A stretch of DNA of 64,000 nucleotides from Endomychus coccineus (GCA_958510875.1 OY294067.1:253409736-253473735); one strand, 5' to 3'. Positions 10,065-22,199 are shown, numbered from the stretch's first letter. Numbers and translations are program-made. The notes: generated by a model not told the origin, from the letters alone.

Positions 10065-10240
10065 AAACAATTATTAAATTAAATCAAATTGTAACATAAA
10101 TGAAATTTTAAGTAAACGATTATTAAATTAAATCAAATTGTAACATAAATGAAATTTTAAGTAAACAATTATTAAATTAAATCAAATTGTAACAAAAATG
10201 AAATTTTAAGAAAACAATTATTAAATTAAATCAATTATCA
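10065..10240. repeat. Tandem repeat, 49-bp unit, about 3.6 copies
   Basis: The unit starts AAACAATTATTAAATTAAAT and recurs at 10065, 10114, 10163 and 10212, always 49 bp apart. The copies are nearly identical, so the expansion is recent. Confidence 0.85.
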
Positions 10241-11594
10241 AATTGAAAAGAACGAAATTTCCAATAAGAGGACTTACAGTAGACCTCGAATGATTCTATA
10301 AAAATTAGTGGAATACAACTTCGGATAAACAACAAAATCAGAGAATGAAATTATGGTCATTCAAACAAGAAAATGTTACCCTCCTTGGAACTCGTAGAAA
10401 CTGGAATTCGGTCCTGTCAGGAAAGTCACTAAACCGCCTTGGAGTGAAGGGGTGAGGAACCTCAGACGTTCAAACCCTGTAATTTCAAAGAACGAACAGT
10501 ACCTGACTTGAGATCAAAAGGACAAGCAACACCGTCGGTTGGAATAACCAGGTGATTCCACAACCGATAATGTTATCTTTCCCAAATTGCGAAAACACTA
10601 ATACAAAATGGATATCTTGACGAGATATCAATTTAGGCAAAATTTTAATTTAATCTGAAAGAAATAAACGATTACAATTGATATTTAAAATTAGCAAAAA
10701 GTTAACATGTGACTGAAAGAATAATAATTAAAATTATATCTGAAAGAATATTATTTGAAAGGTTGAAATTTGCTAGTTAGCATAAAATTCTGGTTTGCTT
10801 GAAATGAATTGTACATGTGGATTGATAATGTAAACTGTATTAACTCCCAAACGGCGTGAGAGTGTCATAAATATATGTATACCTAATAAGCAGTAATTAG
10901 GTTATTTGTTTCGTATTCACCCTTATCAACCTTTACGGCACGTTGGTCTAATAAGACCACCCTATGTATCTTGTACTAGGATAACAAAATGGCGATCTAC
11001 AGAATCGCGCAACTACCTTGTGCATAAATTGCAGGGTCAAGTAAAAAGGTGGAACTTAAATATTGTCTGCATCAACTGCCCACGTCTCGTTAGAGTAATT
11101 TCATACAATGACTACAACAATCCCGGTAATGATGGAAATGATATACCTGGGATTATGCTAAATGCAAATCTGATTGTGTGTGTGTCTTAGGATAAGTCGA
11201 GTAAACTTCCTCCGAAATATAATTACATTCAGGTACTGTACATCCAGACGTTTAATAACGAATCTAAATCAAATTATATGTAGCCTGATGTGCATCATAT
11301 TTCGAAAGCCAAAAATTAAGAAAATGTATGTAAAGAATATGAAATATAAACTCGACTTACCCTATTAAAGGTTAACACCACAATGAGTTCTCTTCGACTT
11401 CCGTTCTACTACCTCCCACTTCGCGATATATAGTGACATCTCACTTCAGGAATGGTAGTATCAATAATCTATGTTTTATTGACCGGCAAATATCTTTAAA
11501 TATCATATGACAAGTTTCCTAGCCGAAAAGAATTCTACTCTGATCTTTAAAGAGTTCTGTATATAATCACGTAACGCAACCCGTTCGTTACAAT
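10241..11594. other. Unassigned stretch
   Basis: A 94-codon open frame at 10906-11190 has no recognisable domain. The part at 10380-10560 is GC-richer than its neighbours and may belong to an unrecognised repeat. I see no supported gene. Confidence 0.35.
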
Positions 11595-12633
11595 CGTTAG
11601 AGGACGTTTCAATGACCAATCCATCTCACAGACCGAATTTTCCCCGGCTGCTAGATCTCGAGATACGGGATCCGCATTTTTTTTTTTTTACTGGAAGTTA
11701 ACCCCTTCCATGTTGCGGTTCCTTGAAAAGCATGCCATTCTTATACACTTCCACCATGTGTCATCACTTTTTATCGTGTCCGTTTATCAGGCCGACCAGT
11801 TAAAATTTAACCAAAAATGGACTGCAAGTTAACCCCCCCAAACCTGGTGGAAAATGTTCATTGGTGTTGGCAATTGTTAACATACCCTATGTCATCAAAA
11901 GTTTTCGGCCCATTTCCGAGTAATTAGCCATTATTTGGACCAAAAATGTTTCTTTTTTCCATTTTGTGGATAAAACTTGCGGGTTACAAGGTAACATGAT
12001 GGCACCATGTTAAATAACTTTATTGGAGGTCAAATAAAGGTTTAAAATTATTGCCATCACTCCTTGCCTATTTCAACCCTCCAAAACTCCCTAAAATCAT
12101 CCAGCAGAATAAAAAAATAAAATAAAAAAGAGCCGTTTCGATTTTAAACCCAGCCAGAGTTTCAAAAATTGAATAATTTTTCATAAAATTGGTCATATTA
12201 TCATATGATTCATATTTTTTGGGGGGTTGTTTTAGGAGGTTTTGGGGGGTTGATATAGGCAAGGAGTGATGGCAATCATTTTAAATCTTTATTTGACCTC
12301 CAATAAAGTTTTTTAACATGGTGTCATCATGTTGCCTTGTAACCCGCAAGTTTTATCCACAACATGCAAAAATGAAACATTTTCGGTCCAAATAATGGCC
12401 AATTACTCGAAAATGGACCGATAACTTTTGATGGCATAGGGTATGTTAACAATTGCCAACACCAATGAACAATGAACATTCTCCACCAGGTTTGGAAGGG
12501 TTAACTTGCAGTCCATTCTCGGTCCAATTTTAACTGGTCGGCCTGATAAACGGACACGATAAAAAATGATGGCACATGGTGGAAGTGTATAAAACTGGCA
12601 TGCTTTTCAAGTAACCGCAACTTGAAAAGGGTT
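11595..12633. mobile_element. Foldback element, copy A
   Basis: The left arm (about 11692-12100) and right arm (about 12225-12633) are imperfect reverse complements. Landmarks are CCACCATGTG, CCAGTTAAAATTTAACC, TTCATTGGTGTTGGCAATTG and GGTCAAATAAAG. The outer left part (11595-11690) has no partner on the right, so the right end is truncated. The same arms form copy B at 20329. No transposase is present, so mobility depended on another element. Confidence 0.8.
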
Positions 12634-14240
12634 AAAGCGTAGACAGAGTAAATGTGAAATGTCAACCGGTTACGTTAACATAGATTTTGTATATTGTACC
12701 AATCTACGTTGGAACATACTGACTTGCGTGTAAGACAGTCAACATGCATGCTCAACGTTAGCTACGATGTCATCATTGGTTTTTTCAAAGATTTGAACGC
12801 TACTTCAAACTGTTTCATCTTCTGTATATTTTGCTAGAAAGTTATCAGAATAGATGGTATTTCCAATCGTTGAATGATCACAGTAAACATGAAAACCAAA
12901 ATGTTCCAAATTGATATCATGGAAAACATTTCCTACAGACATTTGGATTATAACTTTCTGCAAATTTATATCGCTCATTCACTTATGATGATATGGCCGA
13001 TTACAACTTAGATCAAAAACGCATAGACCACATAAAACAAATCAATTTAATGAATTTAGATATATCTCCAGATGAGGGAAATCTATTATATAACTTACTA
13101 GTTTTACAAATAGTATTCAAACAGATACATTTTATTTTATAATTTACTTAACTCGTATGATGGCTACTTGGTAGCTGAAAGGTCCGCAGTATTTTAAAAG
13201 TATTTTAAGTGGATAAGGGTGATTGTTTCTTTTGCAGAAAACAAGCTTAGCTAAGATAATGAAAGAAAAATATACCTGTTTGATGTTCACATTAAAATAA
13301 GACGAAGTGTTGTTTGATTACTTAAGGATTTGTGTCTTCTCAACAAGGTCCTTATACCGAAACATGCATATTAGAGTATGTATACTTATTTCCAGAGAAT
13401 CTGTTGTAATACATATTTTTCGCAATTAAAACATATCTGACTAGGGTAGTAATATTTCATCTGTTGGCATTGATATTATTGAACAATAATAATTCTTTTC
13501 AATTCAAAATATTATACACCATTCTGCATTCGAGATATTCATGATAAACGAATACCAGGTAATATATTCTCAGTTGTGAAATGAAATAAATCATTTCATT
13601 TCATAGATTTCCCGCTGAGTTTCATCGACAGTTGTGGAAAATCCATCATGCTTATGCAAGAGCAATATTCATTAAATGGAAGCAATATATTGAGGATTTC
13701 TTTCCAGATTGCAGTGTTCAATATTTCATAATCTCTGTAAACCAATTAATGTATTTGGTAGAAATGGATTGCTTGCTTGAACTTTTAATTAGGAAGTTCT
13801 AGATTCCAGTAATTTTAGTTTGCTTCTTATGATGCCAGTTCACCTAATCGAAAATATTTTGACTCATGTGTATCACTTGGTTTGAATGATCAGACGTACT
13901 TAATATTCCAATTTTCCTATTTTTCACCTCCTTGTCCAAAGTATTCAATTATTTTCAACATTTGTACGAATACCTTATTTTATCGACCTGGTATAATTTC
14001 CTGAAAATTTTGTACTTTTGATAATTTACTCTATGCGAAAAAATGTAAAATATTAGTTGCATTTTCAATCGTCCTCTATGAACTTGAAAGAATGAGAAAC
14101 AGAGATGCATTTACCGATTGCACCGATTCAAAGTCCAAATTCACCTACGAATGCATCGAGGATACTATTGATTATTACTTTCACTTCTCAAATATTAGTC
14201 TTCAATCAATCACACTTTTGTTTACTGTTTGACAAGATCA
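12634..14240. other. AT-rich stretch without recognised features
   Basis: No coding domain, tandem repeat or transposon end could be supported here. Confidence 0.4.
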
Positions 14241-14335
14241 ATCAATACGAAATATTAGCGACTATTTGCATGGTTCACAAACTAACTGGATATCTTTGAG
14301 CATCATACAAATAGTCGCTAATATTTAGTATTGAT
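14241..14335. repeat. Near-perfect hairpin, 28-bp arms
   Basis: The arm 14241-14268, containing AAATATTAGCGACTATTTG, is the reverse complement of 14308-14335 with one mismatch. The loop is 39 bases. The short open frame covering it is not convincing. It could be a tiny foldback element or a structured transcript. Confidence 0.75.
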
Positions 14336-15239
14336 ATAATGAATCAATTAATTATTGGATTGAAGAAATAAGCTAAATTTCTCTTGTATTTATTAATTTG
14401 ACACAATTTTTGCATTAATTATCAGAGATGAAGCCCTAGAGCCTTGCTCTTTGGTTTTCATCAGATTATTGATGTCAAAATCATGTCTCGATAAATTATT
14501 ATAAAATGCAGTCGAAATTCAGATGCAATCAAAATAGTCGACTATTTATCAAGGTCTTGTTATATTACCCTTGAATATATCGAGGGATGAGGATGGCAAA
14601 TTGATGAAACCAAGATTATAGATCAAACCATGAATTTTATCAGGCTTATTGAAAAACAAACCATTCGTTATCGTGAATTTAGGTATTGGAAAAAATTGTG
14701 AATATGAAAGCTGTGATTTCTTGCGTTAAATTCATGCATTTGCAAGTTTTTTCTGAAATTTTGGTTATAGCGAATCTTTTTCGTCAATCCACGTCATGTT
14801 AGAGGATTTTCTTCTTGATAGGAGCTCAAGGGACCGGCGAGGAAAAATAGACTTAGCGTTAAAACTGTGTGAAATCTTGTGTATATAAGTTTCAATTTCG
14901 ACATTCCCCTTGTTCTAAGTTTTACAAATATTATATCTATTGCAACCAGAAAATTTCAAATTACTCGCACGAATTGGTGCATCGAAGAAATGTTCATTAG
15001 CCATCTTTGTTTTATCTGCGTCTTCTACAAATATATATTATAATTACTTACATCAATACCTTACTATTAGCGATCAAATTGTATCATTTTTTTGACCAGG
15101 TCATCTGATATCAGAAGAATTAATATTGTAGGTATTGCATAATAAACTTACTTTGAAATCAATCCTAAAAAGGACGATACTGAGAAATGAAATCGAATCA
15201 AGATTGCATATCACAACTAGTGATACTTGAGCGTTATAT
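14336..15239. other. AT-rich stretch without recognised features
   Basis: No gene or repeat is supported. Confidence 0.4.
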
Positions 15240-15378
15240 TTTTTGAGTTCAGTCGTATACAGACTTTGTTTGACATGAGTTCGTATATTTTAAGAAAATT
15301 GCTAAGCAGCGAATTCTTGATACATGTTCATATACTTACTGTTGGTTGTGAGACCGAAAGACGGAAAAAAATTGGCAT
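15240..15378 (+). mobile_element. PLE-A 3' UTR, left half of an interrupted copy
   Basis: The block GTTATATTTTTTGAGTTCAG, AAATTGCTAAGCAGC and GTTGTGAGACCGAAAGACG follows the order of the PLE-A 3' UTR with internal deletions. It ends at GGCATAT, where a LINE begins. The missing terminal block continues at 17670. The hammerhead-like motif is largely lost. Confidence 0.65.
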
Positions 15379-15380
15379 AT

Positions 15381-17669
15381 ATTTATTTATTTATTTATTT
15401 ATTTAATTACAAACCCAACAGGAAATTATCCGATTGAAGGGCAGTATACACAGATATAATCATGTTAAGTAATAATAATTAATAATTTAAGTCATAACTA
15501 TAGTTGAAGAGAACTAATTAACATTTTTTCAAATTTGTATATAGAGAAAGAGAAATCTAGGTTTGATTGCACTGAAATAAAATATCTACAGATTCTATTG
15601 ATTAAAGAGTTATATAAAATATTTGAATTTGCTTGAACTAAATAAAAGTAATCACTTCTCCTATTTGAAATTCTTGGAACCAAGAAATTTAGTTTTGCTG
15701 TCAAGTAGGGACACTGAACATTGTTGTTAATTATGTTATATAAAAAGAGGCAGCATAACATCATTCTCCTTACTTTAAGACTAGGTACCTCAAATCTGAT
15801 CTGCAAAACTGAATTGTCAATTCCCCTAATTGGATACACACCATCCGCCTTGAATGCCAGATACTTCAAAAATACGCGCTGAACACGTTCCAAGACAATT
15901 TCGTATTTCACGTAGTATGGGTCCCAAATGACGCATGCATATTCTAACTTAGAGCGCACCAGTGCAAAATAAAAATGTTTTAATGCGTATGATAAACCCT
16001 TGAATTCGCATTGATTGGGAGACAACATCTTCAATATGGTTAGAAAATGACCATTTTGAATTCAATGTTACTCCTAAGTCTTTCATTGAATACACTCTCT
16101 TTAGTGCTATGTTTTTTATATTATAATTGCAAATAGTAGATGTCGACTTTCGGGTAATCGACATAATCTTACATTTGGAGATATTTAATGGTAGTTTATT
16201 TAATACTCACCAGTTGTTTATTCTTGTTAGATTCTCTTGTACTAAGTCGCAATCTGTTTTGGAATTTATAGAACGAAAAATTTTTAAATCATCTGCAAAA
16301 ACTTCTTTTTCAATGTCTATGATACTGACTAGGTCATTTATGAATATTATAAAAAATAGTGGACCAAGGTTAGAACCTTGCGGCACACCAGATGTGACTA
16401 GAAACTCTGTAGATTTAAAGCCATTATAAAGTACATATTGCTGACGCTCTACCAAGTACGAGTATATTAGTTTAATGGCCCTATTATCGAAGCCGATATT
16501 ATGCAGTTTTTCAAGTAACAATCTGTGGCTGATTTTATCAAATGCTTTAGAGAAGTCGGTAAACACCACATCAACTTGTCCCCTTTCGTTCAGAATGTTT
16601 GATACATGGTCAGAAAAACATCCTAAGTTAGTAACTGTCGACCGACCTCTCATAAAGCCATGTTGATGATCTGAAATTAACTTAGATACTTGGAAAAACA
16701 AACTGTCATAAATAAGCATTTCGAATAACTTAGAAAAAGCACATAACAATGACACTGGTCGATAATTGCTAATATCATTTTTAATCCCACTTTTAAAGAT
16801 TGGAGTTATTTTGGAGACCTTCCATCGTGAGGGAAATTGTCCTTTATCAAGGCATAAGTTGAAAATTTTACTCAATGGCAGTGCAAGAACTCGGATGCAA
16901 TCTTTAATTATGTAGCATGGAATACCGTCATCTCCAGATGATTGTTTTGGCTTTAACTTGTTAGCTATCAAAATAACATCTTCTTCTGTAAAACTAGGAA
17001 TACTTATTGGTGAAGATGATCTACATGTATTAGTATCCAAATATTCAAAATTTAATTTGAGATTGTTGTCCGAAGTATCATAAACACTACCAAAGAACTC
17101 TGCAACTGCATTTACTATAGTTTGAGGATTATTATGTTTAGCATTATTCAAAAATATCTCACTTGGAATACCAGATGAGTTGCTTTTGTTATGTATGAAT
17201 GACCAGAAATTTTTTGGATCAGACTTAATATTTTCTTCTGTGGATTTTATATATGCAATATATGCTTTATTTACTTTTAACTTCATTAGTTTGCGTAATT
17301 CCCTGAACTCATTAAGATAGAGTTGGTCATTTGTAGAGTGGTACTTTTTATGGAGGCACTTCTTTTCTTTAAGATCTCTAATAATACTATTCGTATACCA
17401 AACAGGGTATCTACTAGTATTTTGAATCTTATAGAAAGGAACTGATTTTTCAAAAATTGAATACAAAGTATCATATAGCTTATTAACTCTACTATCTACA
17501 TTATCATATTGACTTAAGAACCCCCAGTCAACCTCCAATATGTCGTTATAAAGAACAGGTAAATTTGCTTTTTTGAAATTGAAATTTTTGAAGCCTGGAT
17601 TGTTAGGAAAATGCACAGCGCGATCTACAGAAATAATGACTTCGCAAGATAAGGAAGGATGGTGTGCAT
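15381..17669 (-). mobile_element. 5'-truncated Jockey-superfamily LINE inserted in PLE-A
   Basis: The element runs on the minus strand from about 17669 to a (TAAA)n tail at 15381-15406. It keeps the reverse transcriptase and C-terminal domain of ORF2 but has lost ORF1 and nearly all of the apurinic-type endonuclease. PLE-A sequence lies on both sides. The flanks GGCATAT (15374-15380) and GGTATAT (17670-17676) look like a target-site duplication with one change. Because the LINE has few defects, it is younger than the PLE it interrupts. Confidence 0.85.
15498..17660 (-). pseudogene. LINE ORF2 reverse transcriptase, slightly broken
   Basis: The product would be the reverse transcriptase of a Jockey/CR1-like non-LTR element. 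Reading downward from 17660, it opens with HHPSLSCEV, the last bases of the lost endonuclease. Next come ITPIFKSGIKNDISNYRPVS, motif A VVFTDFSKAFDKISH, motif B TSGVPQGSNLGPLFFIIFIN and the catalytic VFADDLKIF. The C-terminal domain has VRSKLEYACVIWDPYY and LERVQRVFLKYL. Defects are one in-frame stop at 16207 (after INNW) and one frameshift near 16000. The apparent start at 17730 is not real because its first residues come from flanking PLE-A sequence. Confidence 0.9.
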
Positions 17670-17712
17670 GGTATATGTTAGTGTGACCTATTTCCCGAGA
17701 ATTTATATATAA
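17670..17712 (+). mobile_element. PLE-A terminal block, right half of the interrupted copy
   Basis: GTATATGTTAGTGTGACC and TTTCCCGAGAATTTATATAT match the end of PLE-A at 3611-3650 and 38990-39025. Together with 15240-15378 it frames the LINE insertion. Confidence 0.75.
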
Positions 17713-18143
17713 AGTATATCTTAACTGCACATTATATTATAACTAGTGGTTCACATAAATCAACCTATCGATGCCATATGAGATAAACGCCGAACAGAAC
17801 ATTTCGTGAAATACCATATCCGGAACTTGCTGCGACGTCATTCCATCTACTCTGTTTTAATTGTCAAACAAAATACCTCCATAATAAGGAAGTACAATCG
17901 CCAAGCGAATAAGGAGACCTTCTCAGAATGCTAAGAAATAACATAATGTACTTTAATATTTCCAGTCTATTCATAATTCAACAACTGGAATCTAACCACT
18001 GTAAACAATAAATTAGTTCAGTGATTAACAAAGTAAACCTTAGTTTTAGTGTTATAAATACTATCACTAAGTTACAGGCAGCTTGATTCAATACTATTAA
18101 ATATCTTTAAACCCGAAACATTAATGCTTTTCTTTTATTTCAG
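17713..18143. other. Sequence upstream of the candidate exon
   Basis: No transposon homology is evident. The last 30 bases form a pyrimidine-rich tract ending TTTTATTTCAG at 18143, with a branch-point-like ATTAAT some 20 bases before, as expected at a 3' splice site. Confidence 0.4.
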
Positions 18144-18208
18144 AGTCCGAAACCGACAAAACGCCATCATCGCCTACAAGGAGGAAACTTCCAAAAACAC
18201 CGGTATAA
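18144..18208 (+). CDS. Candidate host exon encoding a proline-rich SH3-ligand-like segment
   Basis: After the acceptor TTTTATTTCAG (ending 18143) one frame reads SETDKTPSSPTRRKLPKTP. This is a low-complexity but clearly non-random segment, and its base composition is much less AT-rich than the flanks. It contains RKLPKTP, which fits the class I SH3-ligand pattern RxxPxxP. Two readings fit. Either a 59-nt internal exon ends at 18202 before GTATAA, or a terminal exon continues one codon (GTA) to TAA at 18206-18208, with AATAAA at 18293-18298 as poly(A) signal. In the second case the protein ends TPV, which fits a class I PDZ ligand. The upstream two bases complete a split codon. I do not recognise the gene. 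No neighbouring exon could be found in the window. Confidence 0.45.
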
Positions 18209-19010
18209 AATGTTTAGCATTTATTGAAAGATATACGAAATTTTATAAAAAAATACGTTACTATACATTTTCAAACGTGAAAAAGCTATGTGAATAAAAT
18301 TGTGCTTTTAAGATTATTATCTGCTGAAACAATCCTGGAATATACCTTTTGCCCTACGAATATTATATACGTATCAACTGGTAATATATGAGCTTGTGTA
18401 TAAATCGGCTTAAAAGCGTAAGAAAAACTAGTTAGTAAGCATAGAAACAAATGCTATATTCCATTCTATTTTAATCACCCTGGATGAATCATGCATTGTA
18501 CCAACCTCCATCTTACATATCTGACAGCCCTTGGCGGTAACTGAGCAAGCTGTATTCTGAAGAACGAAATAATTACAGCAAGAGACAATGTAACAAATAG
18601 ATTCAACTATTGTTAATTACTTCACTATTTTCATGAATAGATGAGAAAGTGTGGCTCGCGATTAATTTGTCATGAAACATACAATATTTTTATTTCTGCA
18701 TACAAAAATGAGATTATTATATGGATATAAGAATATGAGCTTCTATGATGATAATAACTGAATTTGAATAGACGTATATTATCATTTGCTTCCACTCTTT
18801 TGAAACCGGTTAATCCGGAACTAAAAAAATTAACAGAACATATTATTCTAAAATTCTTTGTAATAATTTTCTGAATGCACTCACTTCAGGAATATAATAT
18901 ATTCTATGACTTTTATTGTTGTGAGCAATTAATTTTTCAATCAATGAGAACGTTGAAAAATAAAACAAAGTGTTATTTGAAACAGATTTAATTTAACATA
19001 TTTCACGATT
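18209..19010. other. Downstream flank of the candidate exon
   Basis: AT-rich. Apart from AATAAA at 18293-18298 I see no gene or repeat. Confidence 0.4.
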
Positions 19011-19011
19011 T

Positions 19012-19200
19012 ACTCCTTGAATAGTGGACCTCCGCGGATAGCTAATCTTGAAAAATCTTGGCTTCCGGATGGATTACGCGTCACAATAGCTCGCCTTGAT
19101 GCTGACGTTTCGCCAACCATTACAAGTGGCATCTTCAGGGCAGGCTTGAGGCTTGGACTCCTTGGTTTTTTAGCTACTGACGATTTATCTTGAAACAAAT
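19012..19200 (-). mobile_element. PLE-C 3'-terminal fragment
   Basis: On the minus strand the fragment holds CCTGAAGATGCCACTTGTAA, GGCGAAACGTCAGCATC and a block ending at ATAGCTAATC/TCTTGAATAG-type sequence. The same order occurs at 45185-45330, next to a GIY-YIG endonuclease, which identifies the family. Only the 3' UTR remains. Confidence 0.65.
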
Positions 19201-19204
19201 TTCA

Positions 19205-19835
19205 ATGCTCTAACGGTTTCTGACTAAGCCATCTGAAATCGTATTTATGGAGCTAATCTTCATTATCGTCCACCAGTTAGAGTGGCTGCATTTCGCTACC
19301 GCAATCGCAAAACTCGGCTTGTCTAGCCTGAAGAGCCTGCTGAATGGGGTCAGGTGAATGGTCCGATGCTATGTTCACCGACGAATCTAGGTTCGAACAG
19401 TAGAAATACGAGTATGGGATGCGGCTGGAGCCTAGGAGAAGACGTGCCAGAAAATGCTTGATTAGCGAGGAAGTCCTTTGATGGTATGGGCTGGAATCGT
19501 TTTGCACCATAGAACGGATCTCGTTTGTTTGGTAGGAGTCATAAACCAACAGCGTTACATTGTTGTACTTATTGTGTAACCATATCCATATGCTGCGGGT
19601 TCAGCAAGTTTATATGGACGACTATGCTTGTCCTCACGTTGCATATCAGGTACGAATTGGTTTGAAGAAGAGAACATTGTCCTCCTGCCATGATCTCCTC
19701 AATATCCAGAGTCCAACCAAATTGAGCATGCAAAGAGAACTGAATCCAATCATGGTAGATATTCAAGGAAGTCCCGCATTTAAAAATTGCCTGAAGGGGC
19801 AATGCACTTCAGTCTCAAGATACAATCGATAAACT
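19205..19835 (+). pseudogene. Tc1-like transposase remnant
   Basis: The remnant is spread over three frames. It shows YRPPVRVAAFRYRNRKTRL, then MFTDESRFEQ with the first catalytic aspartate of the DDE domain, then PLMVWAGIVLHHRTDLVCL and INQQRYIVVLI, then MDDYACPHVAYQVR, equivalent to the DNARPH block with the second aspartate. The end of the third motif is near 19735-19760 (SNQIEH). These match Tc1-family transposases in order and spacing. Stops and frameshifts are frequent, and terminal inverted repeats were not identified. It is a dead DNA transposon. Confidence 0.75.
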
Positions 19836-20328
19836 GATTTTCAGTCTAGGCGGGCCCAGATAGTCAATAGGGTCCATGAAAGCAATACATAGTATAAAGT
19901 AAGAATTTTGTATTTTTGTATCAAAAATACAGTTCTATTTAATTACATGTTTATATTCGTTGTTAAACAAAAAAGGGCATAATTATACAACTTTATTTTC
20001 ACCTAATTTTGTACTGGACAAGCTAATGAAAGAAATAGTACAACCTACTCACTTCGATTTCGGGTGTTCTCTATATTCTTATACCGTTCTCATTGCCTGT
20101 AAAACCAAAAAAACCTCTAAGACATCCATTGAGATCTTATAAGATAAGTGCCCGAGTTCTATATCCCTAATGCTTGCACGCTGACCCTGTCTCATTCATG
20201 ACACATATTGATTTATCTCCGTTAACTGACCTAAATGTGGAATATGCTAAAAAAAAAATATCATTTACTAACCCTCCCATCGTTCTATATAAATTTCTCT
20301 TCAGTTTAATATATCATATCATTCTAGG
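19836..20328. other. AT-rich spacer
   Basis: Nothing recognisable lies between the Tc1 remnant and foldback copy B. Confidence 0.4.
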
Positions 20329-21666
20329 AGCCAGAGCGATATTGATGATCTGAACATTAACCCGATGGCAGTATGGTTTATCGTTAGAGGACGGTTCAAT
20401 GACCAATTCATCTCACAGACCGAATTTTCGCCGGCTGCTAGATCTCGAGATACAGCCTCCGCAAATTGTTTATTTTTTGACTTGAGGTTAACCCTTCTCA
20501 GGGTGCGGTTACTTGAGAAGCATACCATTTTTATACACTTCCACCATGTGCCATAATTTTTTATCGTGTCGGTTTATCAGGCTGACCAGTTCGAATTGGA
20601 CTCAAAAGGGACTTCAAGTTAACGCTTCCAAACCTGGTGAAAAATGTTCATTGGTGTTGGCAATTGTTAAGATATCCTATGCCATTAAAAGTTATCGGTC
20701 CATTTCCGAGTAATTGGGCATTATTTGAACCAAAAATGGTTTATTTCTCATTTTGTGGCTGAACCTTGTGGATTACAAGGTAACATGATGGGGGGGGGGG
20801 TGATTTAAGTGGGTTTTGAGGGGTTAAAATAGGCAAGGGTGATGGCAATAATTTTAAATCTTTATTTGACCTCCAATAAAGTTATTCAACATGATGCCAT
20901 CATGTTACCTTGTAATCCGTAAGGTTTAGCCACAAAATGAGGAAAAAACCATTGTTGGTCCAAATAATGGCCAATTACTCGGAAATGGACCTATAACTTC
21001 TGATGGCATAGGGTATCTTAACAATTGCCAACACCAATGAACATTTTGCACCAGGGTTGGAACATCGACATAATACATATGGACTGCGCGTGGCAATGAT
21101 AAGCGCGGGTAGTGCCGGAGTGAGAGAAGGGAAAACGAAGAGGACTAATACTGTCTTTAGCTATCGGCTCGGGACGTAAACATACTAGCTACAGTCATGT
21201 TGCATTTCCATGGCAACGCAGCGGCCAATAGAAACGCGATAGATAAAGTAGATAAAGACAGTATTAGTCCTCTTCGTTTTCCCCTCTCTCAGGCCGGCAC
21301 TACCCGCGCTTATCATTGCCACGCGCAGTCCATATCTATATGTCGATGGGTTGGAAGGGTTAACTTGCAGTCAATTTTCGGTTCAATTTTAACTGGTCAG
21401 CCTGATAAACGGACACGATGAAAAATGATGGCACATGGTGGAAGTGTATAAAAATGGCATGCTTTTCAAGTAACCGGAACTTGAAAAGGGTTAACCTCAA
21501 GTCAAAAAATAAACAATTTGCGGAGACTGTATCTCGAGATCTAGCAGCCGGCGGAAATTCGGTCTGTGAGATGAATTGGTCATTGATCCATCCTCTAACG
21601 ATGAACCATAGTGTCATCAGGTTAATGTTCATACCATCAATATCACTTTGGCTCCTAAACTTTATA
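20329..21666. mobile_element. Foldback element, copy B
   Basis: The outer termini TAGGAGCCAGAGCGATATT (20329) and the reverse complement of AATATCACTTTGGCTCCTA (to about 21657) mark both ends. The arms carry the same landmarks as copy A (11595-12633). The inner left arm is deleted and replaced by a G run at about 20791-20800, so the loop is short. The right arm holds a separate 286-bp insertion (21063-21348). No transposase is encoded; open frames in the arms mirror each other and are not genes. Confidence 0.85.
21063..21348. mobile_element. hAT-like miniature element with 8-bp target duplication
   Basis: The element starts CATCGACATA and ends TATGTCGATG. Its termini match over about 95 bp (landmarks TGGACTGCGCGTGGCAATGA and GAAGAGGACTAATACTGTCT). 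It is flanked by GGTTGGAA at 21055-21062 and 21349-21356. The uninterrupted foldback arm of copy A reads GGTTTGGAAGGGTTAAC here, which confirms the insertion point. An 8-bp duplication suits the hAT superfamily. It is markedly GC-richer than its host element. Confidence 0.85.
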
Positions 21667-22199
21667 TCCGGCTCTGTTAATGCCTAATAGGAAATATTAC
21701 TCCATAATAATCAACTATTTGGAATATATCACACACCGATTAATATTAGACTATATTCCACCATTCGCAAATTTTTAGGTAATCTTCAATAAAAACGGAA
21801 AATCTCATTTTGAATAGTTTCTATGTTATATGCCTCGATATTTAGTTGGACATGTTTTGTGCAAGAAAACATGTAGTTAGCCTCCAATGAATAGATCCCT
21901 TTCAACTTTTGACATAAAACAATACTAGATGAGCAAGTTCTCTCTCATAATCCATCGAACTTTAACTTTAAGAATGAAACAAATGTAGCTTGTAGGCATT
22001 AGTCTTCCAATAGTGGTTTGGAAGTCCTTATATCCAGCTCGTTCAACATTGAATATTCGTTTTATTACCACATAATTACTGATACATTGAAATCTTTCTC
22101 CTCTCTTCCCATTCTATCATATCAATCTTCAGAAATCTTTTTTAGAGAATACAGAGATGTCATATATATATAAAAATTCTCATACAAATTGAGTTTCGA
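21667..22199. other. AT-rich spacer
   Basis: No supported feature. Confidence 0.4.

Noticed and set aside
15379..15406. TTTA simple repeat as an independent microsatellite
   Set aside because: It sits exactly at the 3' end of the minus-strand LINE and is its tail.
17660..17730. N-terminal residues of the long minus-strand LINE frame
   Set aside because: They are encoded by flanking PLE-A sequence, so the apparent start is accidental.
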